Source of the DNA: Alphaproteobacteria bacterium
GTDB lineage: Bacteria; Pseudomonadota; Alphaproteobacteria; UBA2966
Assembly: GCA_018654745.1 (NCBI GenBank)
Contig: JABILA010000142.1
Location: 25,070 to 89,069 of the forward strand
Direction of reading: 5' to 3'
DNA: 64,000 bases
The notes beneath the pieces were generated by a model. The model worked only from the letters and a program-made list of their open reading frames with translations. It was not told where the DNA came from and did not search any database. The position numbers were made by a program, and so were the translations under genes. Each line of letters begins with the position of its first letter. The stretch's first letter is position 1. Positions 17,211 through 25,792 of the stretch are shown here, piece by piece.

Positions 17211-17807
17211 TTACCCCCGCATCAGTTCATCCTCGATGAATTCCATGCGGTCCTTGCCCCAGAACAGTTCGTCGCCGACGAAGAAGCTGGGCACGCCGAA
17301 GACGCCGCGTTCCAAACCGCGATTGGTACTGTCGGCCAGTTCCTGGCGAACCTCGTCACTTTCACTCAAGGTCTCGAATTCATCCGGATCAACACCAAGG
17401 GCCGCGACGACTGGTCTCAGTCCGGCGTAATCCTGGATGGAGGCATTATCCTGTTCCCAATATTCATGGAACAGGGCATCGATATATTCTACTTCCAGGC
17501 CGAACTGGCGCATGGCGAGGGAGCCGCGCAAGGCCCGGCTTGTCTTGATCGGAAATTCCGTCGGAATCCGAAACGGCAAATCATATCTTGTCGCCCAGCG
17601 TTCCAGATCCCGTTTGCGGTTGGCAATCTTGATCGCGGGTTCATCCATCAAGACATAATTATGGGTCCTGAAAACGTAGCCCAGATTAAAAGGGTGAAAG
17701 ACAATTTTCGCCCCGGTTTTCCTGAGGATGGGTTTGATCAGGTGAAGGGCAAAATAGGCATTGGTGCTGCCAATTTCCCAATACATCTCAATTGTTTTGT
17801 CGCTCAT
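17211..17807 (-). CDS. DsbA-fold 2-hydroxychromene-2-carboxylate isomerase family protein
   Basis: A 198-residue thioredoxin-fold protein of the HCCA isomerase / GST-kappa type. The N-terminal strand has EIGSTNAYFAL, where Ser replaces the redox Cys of DsbA; the helical insert is followed by the cis-Pro region GVFGVPSFFVGDELFWGKDRMEFIED, typical of the family. Such enzymes isomerise aromatic degradation intermediates with glutathione or carry out related reactions; the substrate here is unknown. No signal peptide, so cytosolic. It follows ilvE on the same strand beyond a terminator. Confidence 0.85.
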   Translation of the reverse strand: MSDKTIEMYWEIGSTNAYFALHLIKPILRKTGAKIVFHPFNLGYVFRTHNYVLMDEPAIKIANRKRDLERWATRYDLPFRIPTEFPIKTSRALRGSLAMRQFGLEVEYIDALFHEYWEQDNASIQDYAGLRPVVAALGVDPDEFETLSESDEVRQELADSTNRGLERGVFGVPSFFVGDELFWGKDRMEFIEDELMRG

Positions 17808-17824
17808 AATGTCTGGTCCTGTTG

Positions 17825-17854
17825 AAAAAAAAGGGAGGCCTGAGCCTCCCTTTT
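17825..17854 (-). terminator. Rho-independent terminator of ilvE
   Basis: A perfect 11-bp stem (17829-17839 with 17844-17854; AAAAGGGAGGC) with a 4-nt loop, followed on the minus strand by a run of eight T. It sits 20 bp after the ilvE stop. Confidence 0.9.
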
Positions 17855-17873
17855 CCGGATTGTCTGAACAGGT

Positions 17874-18764
17874 TCATTCAGCCGCGATTGCGTGCTTTCG
17901 AACCAGGCTGTCATAGTCGTTCATCAGGTTGCGGGTAATGTCCTGAACCTTGAAGGTCATGTCGTCGATCTTGCTGATCGGTGTGACCTCAACCGCCGTA
18001 CCGGTGATGAAGATTTCTTCCGCGTCCTTGATTTCTTCCGGCATGATCGCCCGTTCAACGATTTTGTAGCCACGTGCGCGGGCCAGATCTATCGTTGTCC
18101 GGCGTGTAATGCCGTCCAGGAAACAATCAGGTGTCGGCGTATGGATCACACCGTCGAAGACAAAGAAAATATTGGCACCAGTGCATTCCGCGACCTGGCC
18201 GCGCCAGTCCAGCATCAAGCTATCCTGATAGCCTTCGGCTTCGGCGGCATGTTTGGACATGGTGCAGATCATATAAAGACCGGCAGCCTTGGCAAAAACA
18301 GGCGCGCTTTCCGGTGGCGGCCGACGCCATTCCGCTGTTTTCAGGGAAATGCCCTGCAAGCGGGATTCAGGTGAGAAATATTGTGGCCAGGGCCAGGCGG
18401 CAATCGCCACATGAATTTGAGTATCCTGCGCCGAAATGGCCATCATCTCACTGCCGCGCCAGGCGACAGGGCGAAGGTAGCCATCCGTGATGTCGTTGGC
18501 GGCCAGAACGTCGATACAGGCCTGATTGATTTCAGCTTCACTAAAGGGAATTTTCATGCCCAGGGTGCGGGTGCCATCGAACAGACGCTCGGTATGTTCA
18601 CCGAGCTTGAAAATCTCGCCTTCATAGGCCCGGACACCTTCAAACACAGACGATCCATAATGCAAACCGTGGCTCAGGACGTGTGGATGAACATCGCGCC
18701 AGGGCTGCATCTGGCCATTGAACCAGATAAAACCGTCGCGATCAGCAAAAGTTGGCGAAGACAT
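17874..18764 (-). CDS. ilvE: Branched-chain amino acid aminotransferase
   Basis: A 296-residue fold-type IV PLP enzyme that performs the last step of Val, Leu and Ile synthesis. Seen are the start FIWFNGQMQPWRDVHPHVLSHGLHYGSSVFEGVRAY, the PLP lysine in APVFAKAAGLY (K159), ECTGANIFFV, and the PLP-phosphate loop DGITRRTTIDLAR plus FITGTAVEVTPI. It ends in a strong terminator and is divergent from the petP-like gene; the shared intergenic region holds a palindrome at the petP start. Confidence 0.95.
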   Translation of the reverse strand: MSSPTFADRDGFIWFNGQMQPWRDVHPHVLSHGLHYGSSVFEGVRAYEGEIFKLGEHTERLFDGTRTLGMKIPFSEAEINQACIDVLAANDITDGYLRPVAWRGSEMMAISAQDTQIHVAIAAWPWPQYFSPESRLQGISLKTAEWRRPPPESAPVFAKAAGLYMICTMSKHAAEAEGYQDSLMLDWRGQVAECTGANIFFVFDGVIHTPTPDCFLDGITRRTTIDLARARGYKIVERAIMPEEIKDAEEIFITGTAVEVTPISKIDDMTFKVQDITRNLMNDYDSLVRKHAIAAE

Positions 18765-18928
18765 GTCGACATCCTCCAGGATCGTCTATGCTGTGGTTGT
18801 CGTCCTGATCCGCAGGCACGTCAACCAGAGTGTAAGCCCGACACAAAGGTTAGATTATTTCGTTACACCGGGCCAAATGCGCAACAAAAATACGTTTGAT
18901 GCTGCAATACGTAACATTATGAGTTTTA

Positions 18929-18949
18929 TATGTCAACATGACTGACATA
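18929..18949. promoter_or_regulatory. Probable MarR-type operator over the petP start codon
   Basis: TATGTCA, 7-nt spacer, TGACATA: a perfect 7+7 inverted repeat that contains the petP ATG (18938). Size and position fit an autoregulatory MarR-family operator, and it lies in the ilvE/petP divergent region. Confidence 0.5.
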
Positions 18950-19426
18950 AAATCAAACGATGATTCACTTTTCCTGCGCGAAGAAGAACTGCGCCAGGGG
19001 ATCGAACTGCTGTTTTATGCCTACAGGGATTTCACCAGCGACCCGGACGAAATTCTGACCGAATACCGCTTTGGCCGTGCCCATCACCGCGCCGTACACT
19101 TTATCGGGCGCAATCCCGGCATGACGGTGGCTGAGCTTCTGGCAATTTTGCGCATAACCAAGCAATCGCTGTCGCGGGTTCTGTCGCAATTGATTGATCG
19201 CGGTTTTGTCGAACAGAAGAAGGGAGCGGAAGACCGGCGCCAGCGCCTGTTGTATCTGACCGAGTCCGGCGTTGCCCTGGAACTTCGGTTATCCCGACCG
19301 CAGCAAGCCCGGGTTGCCCGAGCCTATAGCGAAGCCGGGGCCGAGGCTGTGGAAGGCTACCGCAAGGTTCTGATGGGCCTGATCAACGAAGAAGATCGTG
19401 CACGCCTCAAAAAGACCTATCGTTAG
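18938..19426 (+). CDS. petP: MarR family regulator (PetP-like)
   Basis: A 162-residue winged-helix protein: HTH in MTVAELLAILRITKQSLSRVLSQLIDRGFVEQKKGAEDRRQRLLYLTESG, with the DRRxR wing typical of MarR. Together with the next gene it matches the petP-petR pair first described in Rhodobacter capsulatus next to the bc1 genes; here petABC lies about 25 kb away. The stop is 11 bp before petR. An inverted repeat over the start codon suggests autoregulation. Confidence 0.82.
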   Translation: MTDIKSNDDSLFLREEELRQGIELLFYAYRDFTSDPDEILTEYRFGRAHHRAVHFIGRNPGMTVAELLAILRITKQSLSRVLSQLIDRGFVEQKKGAEDRRQRLLYLTESGVALELRLSRPQQARVARAYSEAGAEAVEGYRKVLMGLINEEDRARLKKTYR

Positions 19427-19437
19427 GGCAGTCAGGC

Positions 19438-20124
19438 ATGACCGACCAGCAACCTCATATCCTTGTTGTCGACGACGATACCCGCCTCAGAGAATTGCTG
19501 CGCGATTATCTGATGAAAAACGATTACCGGGTGACCGTTGCCGAAGATGCCGATGACGCCCGGCGCTATATGGTCTCCCTGCAATATGACCTGCTGATCC
19601 TGGACGTCATGATGCCGGGCGAGACCGGTCTTGAACTGGCAAAGTCCATTCGCCGGTCCTCGGATGTGCCGATCCTTATGCTGACGGCTATGGGCGAAGC
19701 AGATGACCGGATCGCCGGGCTGGAGCATGGCGCCGACGATTATCTGGCCAAGCCGTTTGAGCCACGCGAATTGCTGTTGCGTCTGCAAAGCCTGTTGCGA
19801 CGTGCGGCACCCCGTACACCTTTGGTCCCAGTCGAGCCCCTGGATTTTGGCAACTTTCGTTTCGACGTTGTGCGCGGCGAGATGACCAAAGACGGCGATG
19901 TCATCCACCTGACCTCCAGTGAAGTTTCCGTCCTGCGCCTTTTTGCCAATCGCATCGGCGTCACCATCAGTCGCCTTGAAATCAGTGAAAACGGTGGCGG
20001 TGGCAGTGAACGCGCGGTTGACGTGCAAATTGCGCGACTGCGGCGTAAGATTGAACCCGATGCCCGCACCCCCCGTTATCTGCAAACGATCTGGGGGGAA
20101 GGATACGTACTCTGGACGGATTGA
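19438..20124 (+). CDS. petR: OmpR-family response regulator (PetR-like)
   Basis: A 228-residue two-domain regulator. The receiver has the acidic pair (VVDDDTRLREL), the phosphoacceptor D56 in DLLILDVMMPG, Thr in LMLTAMGE and Lys in DDYLAKPFEP. The C-terminal winged helix is DVIHLTSSEVSVLRLFANRIG ... RAVDVQIARLRRKIEPD ... TIWGEGYVL. Partner kinase follows 13 bp later. Confidence 0.92.
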   Translation: MTDQQPHILVVDDDTRLRELLRDYLMKNDYRVTVAEDADDARRYMVSLQYDLLILDVMMPGETGLELAKSIRRSSDVPILMLTAMGEADDRIAGLEHGADDYLAKPFEPRELLLRLQSLLRRAAPRTPLVPVEPLDFGNFRFDVVRGEMTKDGDVIHLTSSEVSVLRLFANRIGVTISRLEISENGGGGSERAVDVQIARLRRKIEPDARTPRYLQTIWGEGYVLWTD

Positions 20125-20137
20125 TCAGACGCCGCAC

Positions 20138-21466
20138 ATGCTGAAACGCTTCCTGCCCAACACCCTTTTTGGTCGCTCGTTGGCCATCATGATTACACCG
20201 GTGGTGTTGCTACAAATTGTTGCGACCTACGTTTTCTATGAACGGCACTGGTATTCCGTTACCCGGCGTCTGTCCCAGGGGCTGGCGGGCGACATTGCCA
20301 TGATTGTCGATCTGCACCGGGATACAAAAGGTGTCGATTTATCCGAAGTTCTGAAACAGCGCATTTATCACAATATGCAGATCAGGGCACAATTTTTCGC
20401 CAATGAGATTTTACCCAACCAGCCGCCACAGGCGTCGGTCACAAACCGCATTCTGGATCAGGTGCTGGATAAGGCGTTGGGCGATCGCTTCCAACGTCCC
20501 TACCGTATGGACACCACGAGCTTTGGCCGCGACATCGAGGTTCGCATCCAGTTTGCCGACGGTGTGCTTCAGGTGCTGACACCGCGCAAGCGGGTTTCCA
20601 GCCCGACAACCTACATATTCATTATGTGGATGGTTGGGGCTTCGCTGATCTTTCTGACCATCGCCGTGTTGTTCCTGCGCAACCAGATCAAACCGATCCG
20701 TAAATTATCGGAGGCGGTGGACCAGTTCGGCAAGGGCCTGGATATCGCAGACCTTAAACCGCGTGGGGCGACAGAAGTTCGCCAGGCCACTGTTGCATTT
20801 CTGCGTATGCGTGATCGCATCCGTCGACAGATTGACCAGCGCACTGAAATGCTGGCTGGTGTCAGTCATGATCTCAGGACTCCCCTGACCCGCATGAAAC
20901 TGCAACTGGAAATGCTGGACGACGACAGCAATCCCCTGAAGGCAGATGTGGCGGATATGGAGCGCATGGTAGAAAGCTATCTTGCCTTCGCCCGTGGCCA
21001 GGATACCGAAGCCTCAAGCCTGTGTGATCTTGGTGAACTTGTTTCGGAAGTCGCCACGACCGTGCGCCGCGATGGTGGAGACGTCGATGTTCATTTACCG
21101 GACGCTGGATCGTCAGACCGTGAAGCCCTGAAAACATTTGTCCGTCCGGTCGCGTTCAAACGCTGCCTGTCCAATCTGATGAGCAACGCACGGCGACATG
21201 CCAGCCACATTCAGGTCACGGTCAGTAAAGACGAAAGCTATTTACTGGTCACCGTCGATGATGATGGCCCCGGCATCCCGCCGGACAAACGCAAGGAAGT
21301 GTTCAAGCCGTTCCGGCGTCTTGATGAATCCCGTAATCTGGAATCTGGTGGCAGTGGCCTCGGCCTTGCCATTGCCCGTGATGTGGCCCGGAACCATGGC
21401 GGCGACATCATCCTCGGCGACAGCCCCACGGGTGGCCTCAGGGCGCTGGTTCGTTTACCGGTATAA
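20138..21466 (+). CDS. Sensor histidine kinase, EnvZ-like, partner of PetR
   Basis: 442 residues from the ATG at 20138 (MLKRFLPNTLFGRSLAIM); the frame is open further upstream inside petR but that is not coding. Layout: TM helix (~12-35), periplasmic domain (~36-160), second TM (~165-187), HAMP (IKPIRKLSEAVDQFGKG), HisKA with H244 in GVSHDLRTPLTRMKLQLEML, and HATPase with N-box LSNLMSNARRHA, G1 DDDGPGIPPD and G2 GGSGLGLAIARD. The periplasmic sensor has no motif I recognise. Confidence 0.93.
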   Translation: MLKRFLPNTLFGRSLAIMITPVVLLQIVATYVFYERHWYSVTRRLSQGLAGDIAMIVDLHRDTKGVDLSEVLKQRIYHNMQIRAQFFANEILPNQPPQASVTNRILDQVLDKALGDRFQRPYRMDTTSFGRDIEVRIQFADGVLQVLTPRKRVSSPTTYIFIMWMVGASLIFLTIAVLFLRNQIKPIRKLSEAVDQFGKGLDIADLKPRGATEVRQATVAFLRMRDRIRRQIDQRTEMLAGVSHDLRTPLTRMKLQLEMLDDDSNPLKADVADMERMVESYLAFARGQDTEASSLCDLGELVSEVATTVRRDGGDVDVHLPDAGSSDREALKTFVRPVAFKRCLSNLMSNARRHASHIQVTVSKDESYLLVTVDDDGPGIPPDKRKEVFKPFRRLDESRNLESGGSGLGLAIARDVARNHGGDIILGDSPTGGLRALVRLPV

Positions 21467-21487
21467 AAGGCCGGGACCTGAACAATA

Positions 21488-21829
21488 TCAAAACAGGCGC
21501 CCACCGTTCGGCACCTTGAGATCGGGTCGCATCAAGACAACTTCACCCGCATCGTCCGGCACGCCCAGCACAAGAATTTCAGACATGAACTTGCCGATCT
21601 GGCGCGGCGGGAAATTGATCACCCCGACGACCTGGCGACCCAGCAGTTCCTTTTCGGTATAATGCACCGTAATTTGCGCCGAGGTTTTGCGGATGCCGAT
21701 TTCTTCGCCAAAATCCACTCGTAGTTTCAGGGCAGGCTTTCGGGCTTCGGGGAATTCTTCAACGGCGATGATGGTGCCGACGCGCACATCAACCTTCATG
21801 AAATCATCAAACGTGATTTGTTCAACCAC
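21488..21829 (-). CDS. csaA: tRNA-binding-domain protein (CsaA-like)
   Basis: A 113-residue stand-alone OB-fold of the EMAP/tRNA-binding type: ITFDDFMKVDVRVGTIIAVEEFPEARKPALKLRVDFG, then GIRKTSAQIT, VVGVINFPPRQIGKFMSEILVLG. CsaA-type proteins act as dimeric tRNA-binding or chaperone-like proteins. GTG 21829 is chosen because a GATGAGG ribosome-binding site sits 8 nt upstream and the length then matches the family; a TTG at 21853 would be longer. It follows the TetR/COQ9-like gene closely. Confidence 0.85.
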   Translation of the reverse strand: MVEQITFDDFMKVDVRVGTIIAVEEFPEARKPALKLRVDFGEEIGIRKTSAQITVHYTEKELLGRQVVGVINFPPRQIGKFMSEILVLGVPDDAGEVVLMRPDLKVPNGGRLF

Positions 21830-21856
21830 CGTCACCACCTCATCACATTTCAAATT

Positions 21857-22525
21857 TCAGGAATTTGCGGTTTCTTCTGTGCGTTGAAAAGGCTTGCCAC
21901 CTTGAAGAGATTGCACAAGTTTGTCTGCACGTGCCAGGTCACGATCCAGCCGGGCCATGGTCGCCGACATGTCTTCACTGTCATCCTTCAGCCAGACGCG
22001 GATGGCCGACAACATGATCGCGTTGAGGCCTGCGGCGCGAACGCGGCCCTTCAATCCTGCAGAAGAAACACCGGCCTTTTCCAGCATCCAGATCATCGAT
22101 CGGCGGCGTTGCAGGCCGAGACAAATCGCGGCCATTGGGTCGACAGGAATATCCCGGGCAATGGCCTTGATGGCTTCCCGCCACGGCTGCAGGGCATCGA
22201 AGCGTTGCATACAGACATCGAACAAACGGTCTTTGACTGGCTCGGCTGGATCATCGGCGGCAGCACCTGCCAGCACAGCCTGATCAATCCGCTGCATGAA
22301 TTTGCCCAGAAGCGCCTGTTTCGATCCGGCAATATTACGTAATTCTGCCAGCGTTAATCCGGCCTCACCGGCGATATCGGTGAGCGTCAGATCGCGCCAG
22401 CCCAGCTGCCCTGCCAGCGCCATCATGGCGTCCAGCGCGCGGTCAGAAGGTTCAGCTGCGGCCTTCTTTGTCGCGCCCTTGCGCGGTTTTTTCGCGGCTT
22501 TCGATTTATCCGGTGCCTTGGCCAT
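21857..22525 (-). CDS. TetR-type HTH protein with COQ9-like C-terminal domain
   Basis: A 222-residue protein. A Lys/Ala-rich N-terminal tail (first ~25 residues) leads to a TetR HTH (LTLTDIAGEAGLTLAELRNIAGSKQALLGKFM). The C-terminal part (KDRLFDVCMQRFDALQPWREAI ... VWLKDDSEDMSATMARLDRDL) resembles COQ9/TetR hybrids of alphaproteobacteria, in which the domain binds lipids or isoprenoids for ubiquinone synthesis. It may be a regulator or a COQ9-like helper. A ubiK gene lies 3 kb away. Confidence 0.75.
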   Translation of the reverse strand: MAKAPDKSKAAKKPRKGATKKAAAEPSDRALDAMMALAGQLGWRDLTLTDIAGEAGLTLAELRNIAGSKQALLGKFMQRIDQAVLAGAAADDPAEPVKDRLFDVCMQRFDALQPWREAIKAIARDIPVDPMAAICLGLQRRRSMIWMLEKAGVSSAGLKGRVRAAGLNAIMLSAIRVWLKDDSEDMSATMARLDRDLARADKLVQSLQGGKPFQRTEETANS

Positions 22526-22608
22526 TTTTTCCAGTCCTGTTGGCCGAAAAGCCTAACATTTTCTGCCCGTCATTGCAGGTCAAATATCAGGGTCAAACAA
22601 ATTCGTGA

Positions 22609-23427
22609 TCAGGCCAGCTTCGCCAATTCCCGTGATCTGTCGGCAGCGGCTGCAACTGCGCGTGTCATCAGCTGCTGCAATCCGTCACTTTCGGCCATCA
22701 AGACCTCAAGCGCCGCCGCCGTTGTGCCGCCGGGACTGGTTACATTTTTGCGCAACACGGCGGCTTCATCATCCGCCTGACGCGCCAGTTCCCCGGCCCC
22801 GCTGACGGTGGCAGCGGCCAGTTGCATGGCCATTTCCGCAGACAATCCGGCTTCCTGCCCGGCCTTTGCCAGACATTCGATCAGCAAAAAGACATAGGCC
22901 GGACCACTACCCGACGTCGCCGTGACGGCATCAATCAACCCTTCGTCATCAACCCAACCCACATCGCCCACGGCTTCCAGCATATCGTGGCACAAGGCGC
23001 GTTGTTCATCTGAAACATTGTCGTTCGGACAGGCAACCGTGATCCCGCGTCGGACAGCGGCAGGCGTGTTGGGCATGGAGCGGACAATTGCCGCATCGGA
23101 CCCCAAAAAGTTTTCGAAGGTCGAAATCGGTGTACCTGCCGCAATGGAAAGATAAACGGCAGAAGCCGTAAAGCCTGAAAAGGCCGGGGCCGCGTCTGCC
23201 ATCTGCTGTGGTTTGACGGCGAAAATTACAACGGCCGGTGCCAGATCGGCAGGCAGATCACCGGGAGCGTTATAAACATTGACCCCAAGTTTTGCTGCCG
23301 CTGCCGCGTTATCTGCAAAGGGTTCCACAATGTGCACACTGTCCGCTGCCAGACCACGGTCCAGCCAACCGCCCAGCATGGCTCCCCCCATTTTGCCACA
23401 ACCGACAAGCAATACTGGTCCAGACAT
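22609..23427 (-). CDS. proC: Pyrroline-5-carboxylate reductase
   Basis: A 272-residue enzyme for the last step of proline synthesis. It has the Rossmann start VLLVGCGKMGGAMLGGWLDRG, FAVKPQQM, RSMPNTPAAVRRGIT, and the C-terminal dimerisation and active-site region AVTATSGSGPAYVFLLIECLAKAG with KNVTSPGGTTAAALEVL. The gene has an AAGGAG ribosome-binding site, a hairpin in its leader at 23444-23468, and follows ybjN on the same strand. Confidence 0.96.
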   Translation of the reverse strand: MSGPVLLVGCGKMGGAMLGGWLDRGLAADSVHIVEPFADNAAAAAKLGVNVYNAPGDLPADLAPAVVIFAVKPQQMADAAPAFSGFTASAVYLSIAAGTPISTFENFLGSDAAIVRSMPNTPAAVRRGITVACPNDNVSDEQRALCHDMLEAVGDVGWVDDEGLIDAVTATSGSGPAYVFLLIECLAKAGQEAGLSAEMAMQLAAATVSGAGELARQADDEAAVLRKNVTSPGGTTAAALEVLMAESDGLQQLMTRAVAAAADRSRELAKLA

Positions 23428-23744
23428 GAGATTCTCCTTATTCCAATTTCCCCTTCCAGGGGAAATTGATAGCCGCTCAAGCGCCGCTAGTGGCTTTGGA
23501 CCTCAATGGTCCTTGTTAGCTTGTAAATTATTATGTGTTGATGGCTCGCATTGTGCCGCCACATAACCGTGGTTGCAACATGGATGGCAGACGATATGTG
23601 AGGCTTAATTCGCTGCAGAGATATTCAAAACTCGTTCATATAGTCACGGGATGCGACCGCGTCCCCGGTGCGATAGCGCCGCCCCCGCGGAGCCGGTGCC
23701 GAAGGCACCCAGGCGTGAGCGACAAATAGTGCGTGAGCTTTAGC
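23428..23744. other. 317-bp region between ybjN and proC
   Basis: No gene is seen. It holds the proC leader hairpin and, at the ybjN end, an 8-bp palindrome GCGTGAGC-TTTA-GCTCACGC (23731-23750) that overlaps the ybjN stop codon and lacks a T-run, plus a GC-rich block at 23646-23712. Confidence 0.5.
23444..23468. promoter_or_regulatory. Hairpin in the proC leader
   Basis: A perfect 10-bp inverted repeat CAATTTCCCC/GGGGAAATTG with loop TTCCA lies directly upstream of the proC ribosome-binding site. It may affect proC translation or be a relic of the B-type repeats. Confidence 0.4.
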
Positions 23745-23750
23745 TCACGC
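23731..23750 (-). terminator. Possible hairpin terminator at the ybjN stop
   Basis: GCGTGAGC, 4-nt loop, GCTCACGC overlapping the last codons of ybjN. There is no T-run behind it, so simple intrinsic termination is doubtful. Confidence 0.3.
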
Positions 23751-24239
23751 CTCGCCGTGGGTTTCCAGCATGGCAGCGGCAAGCGCTTCATCGGCTGATT
23801 TGCCGCCCCAGACCAGGAACATGAAGGCCGGGAAAACCCGCTCACATTCCAGCAAGGCGATTTCGACCAGTTCTTCGATCTGCGTTGAACTGGCCCCGTT
23901 GTCGCCAACCATCAAGGCCTGGCGAAACATCAACATGCCGTCGTCTGCACAGAGATCAAAATGCCCGATCCACATGCGCTCGTTGATTTTGGCCAGCAGC
24001 ATACAGACATCGGAGAAACGTTGTTCAGCGACCTTCATGTCGAAGGCACAAGTGAACTGCATGACGCTCAGATCTTCACGCCAGGCAAACCACAGTTGGT
24101 ACTTGTTCCATTGGCCATCGACACACACGGCAAGCTCTTCGTCCGTGGGACGTTCAAACATCCATTCGTTGGCAGAAACAAGTTGTTCGACAAGATCAAG
24201 CGGATTTGCTGCAGAAAAGTCGACTTCGGCGATACTCAT
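23745..24239 (-). CDS. YbjN domain protein
   Basis: A 164-residue cytosolic protein of the YbjN family (type III secretion chaperone-like fold). It starts SIAEVDFSAANPLDLVEQLV and contains YQLWFAWREDLSVMQFTCAFDMKV and the helix IEELVEIALLECERVFPAFMFLVWGGKSADEAL, all typical. The ATG at 24239 is preferred to one at 24251 because it follows a GGGGGTGG. In alphaproteobacteria this gene is commonly found ahead of proC, as here. Role in stress tolerance is suggested for relatives but not proven. Confidence 0.88.
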   Translation of the reverse strand: MSIAEVDFSAANPLDLVEQLVSANEWMFERPTDEELAVCVDGQWNKYQLWFAWREDLSVMQFTCAFDMKVAEQRFSDVCMLLAKINERMWIGHFDLCADDGMLMFRQALMVGDNGASSTQIEELVEIALLECERVFPAFMFLVWGGKSADEALAAAMLETHGEA

Positions 24240-24518
24240 GGCCACCCCCACATTGCAGGTCCCGTCAGCAAGGAATTACAGCTTTTGTTAAACGTCAGGC
24301 CTTGTTTTCAGGCAGATATGCCGAACCTGAGCGTTCGACGCCTGTTATCCCTGATTCGCCCACAAACGCAAGATATTGCGGCTGCACACCCCTCATAACA
24401 CTATGGGGTGTACCCTGACACGACATATTGCGAAATACAAGTATGCGATTGCCTGGTCGTGGTAGAAAGTTGTGGATAAGGTGGAGAAAATGCGCGGAGG
24501 CGCATAGGCGATCACAAT

Positions 24519-25232
24519 TCACTTCGGCTCACCAAACAAATTGATGCCGGTCCACTTCAATAGGTAGAACAGTCCGCGCCCGACAAGATCAGTCACAGCT
24601 TCAGAATAAACAAAATGTTCGTGGATATCGGCGATTTTGACCGGTCTGACGCCACGGATAACATATTTGTTGGTCATGGAGATTTTGGCTGGGTGGAAAC
24701 GAACAGGTTCCGTCAGTAAAATTCTCAGGCGACCGCTGACCAGGTAGTCATATTGATAGAAATATTTCCGGTCGCCGTTTGAAATGCCTGAATATGTCCA
24801 GCCAAAGTCTTCTTGCCCGGACTGCAAGGCTTTCACGTTGCAAAAATTATTACCGTCCGGCAGCTGAAATTCAGTGCGATCATCTTCTGCGCAGGCCTTG
24901 ACCACTGGATCAGACAATATTCTGGTTGTGTAAAAATCCTCCCAGTTATCGTTCAAAACGACGTAATCACCCTTGGAGACCTGTTCAACTTCCCGGTCGA
25001 AATAGTCCCACTGAATAATGTCATTTTTGCAAAAATCCGGGCAAACGGCGTTACCGGATTCGATATGGAGGAAAGGCCCGTGGCGATGACGGTATTCTGC
25101 CAGCAACGCAATTATCAAGCAGACAATCGATAACAAGGAAAGTGACCACCACACATTCCAGCGCCACCGGGTTGGTGCCCAGCGATGCAGAATTGAAAGC
25201 GATAATAATGTCAGTCGTCCCATCAAAAACAC
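24519..25232 (-). CDS. Membrane-anchored hypothetical protein, 237 aa
   Basis: An N-terminal transmembrane helix (WWSLSLLSIVCLIIALLAEY, about 28-47) is followed by a probable extracytoplasmic domain with paired cysteines (VCPDFCKND, ACAEDD, NFCNVKAL) and many aromatic residues. A weak second hydrophobic patch (DLVGRGLFYLLKW) lies near the C-terminus. I do not recognise the family. Codon use is a little more AT-rich than its neighbours. Not in an obvious operon. Confidence 0.65.
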   Translation of the reverse strand: MFLMGRLTLLSLSILHRWAPTRWRWNVWWSLSLLSIVCLIIALLAEYRHRHGPFLHIESGNAVCPDFCKNDIIQWDYFDREVEQVSKGDYVVLNDNWEDFYTTRILSDPVVKACAEDDRTEFQLPDGNNFCNVKALQSGQEDFGWTYSGISNGDRKYFYQYDYLVSGRLRILLTEPVRFHPAKISMTNKYVIRGVRPVKIADIHEHFVYSEAVTDLVGRGLFYLLKWTGINLFGEPK

Positions 25233-25302
25233 TATGCAGGGACCAGAGGGATTATTTAAGCCAGATCAGGCTGGGATATATACTTATTTTCGGGACATAT
25301 CT

Positions 25303-25462
25303 CGTCATGCCCGTGCTTGACACGGGTATCCACGAATTAACGATAATTGGATTTCCATTTCAGGTTTCAGGACGAGTATTCGGTCGTTTGATTGCGGTTC
25401 AGAAAATTCGCCCATGTCTATGCCTCAAGACGTAGATACCCGTGTCGAGCACGGGCATGACG
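25303..25462. repeat. Repeat A-related element, copy 3 (~160 bp)
   Basis: Terminal inverted repeats of 13 bp, CGTCATGCCCGTG (25303-25315) and its complement (25450-25462), each part of a CCCGTG/CACGGG hairpin. The interior differs from copies 1 and 2, so only the ends are conserved. Confidence 0.7.
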
Positions 25463-25484
25463 CTGTTTTGTTCAGCAAAAAGGA

Positions 25485-25772
25485 CTATTCCGCCGGTTTG
25501 GCTTTCGCCTTGGCCTTGGCCGGTTTTTTGGCCAATGACGCTTCCAGGGCTTCGAGCCGGGTGCGCAGGGCTTCGTTTTCTGTGCGGGCGGCAGCGGCCA
25601 TGGCTTTGACGGCGTCGAATTCTTCGCGGGTGACCATGTCCATGTTGGCGAGGACGCGTTCGAACTGATCACGCAAGCGGTTTTCGACTTCGCCGCGCAC
25701 ACCTTGCAAGGTGCCAATGGCGCCGGTGGCTACACGGGCAAGGTCATCCAGAAGGCGATTATCGGTTTGCAT
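25485..25772 (-). CDS. ubiK: Ubiquinone biosynthesis accessory factor UbiK (BMFP/YqiC)
   Basis: A 95-residue coiled-coil protein: NRLLDDLARVATGAIGTLQGVRGEVENRLRDQFERVLANMDMVTREEFDAVKAMAAAAR, then ENEALRTRLEALEASL, and a Lys/Pro/Ala tail. UbiK assists the aerobic Ubi complex at the membrane. The ATG at 25772 is chosen because an AGGAG precedes it at good spacing; an upstream frame extension runs through repeat C and is not coding. Confidence 0.88.
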   Translation of the reverse strand: MQTDNRLLDDLARVATGAIGTLQGVRGEVENRLRDQFERVLANMDMVTREEFDAVKAMAAAARTENEALRTRLEALEASLAKKPAKAKAKAKPAE

Positions 25773-25792
25773 GGCAGGCTCCTGCGGGCTTG

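Noticed and set aside
17130..17825. 231-codon plus-strand frame across the repeat and the DsbA-like gene
   Set aside because: It is antisense to a gene with clear family motifs and starts inside repeat A; a shadow.
19919..20137. Upstream extension of the sensor kinase frame inside petR
   Set aside because: The overlap is the petR winged-helix domain. The kinase has a natural start at 20138 just before its first TM helix.
24471..24479. Perfect reverse DnaA box TGTGGATAA between ybjN and the hypothetical membrane protein gene
   Set aside because: It is alone; single boxes occur by chance in 64 kb and no AT-rich or further box is beside it.
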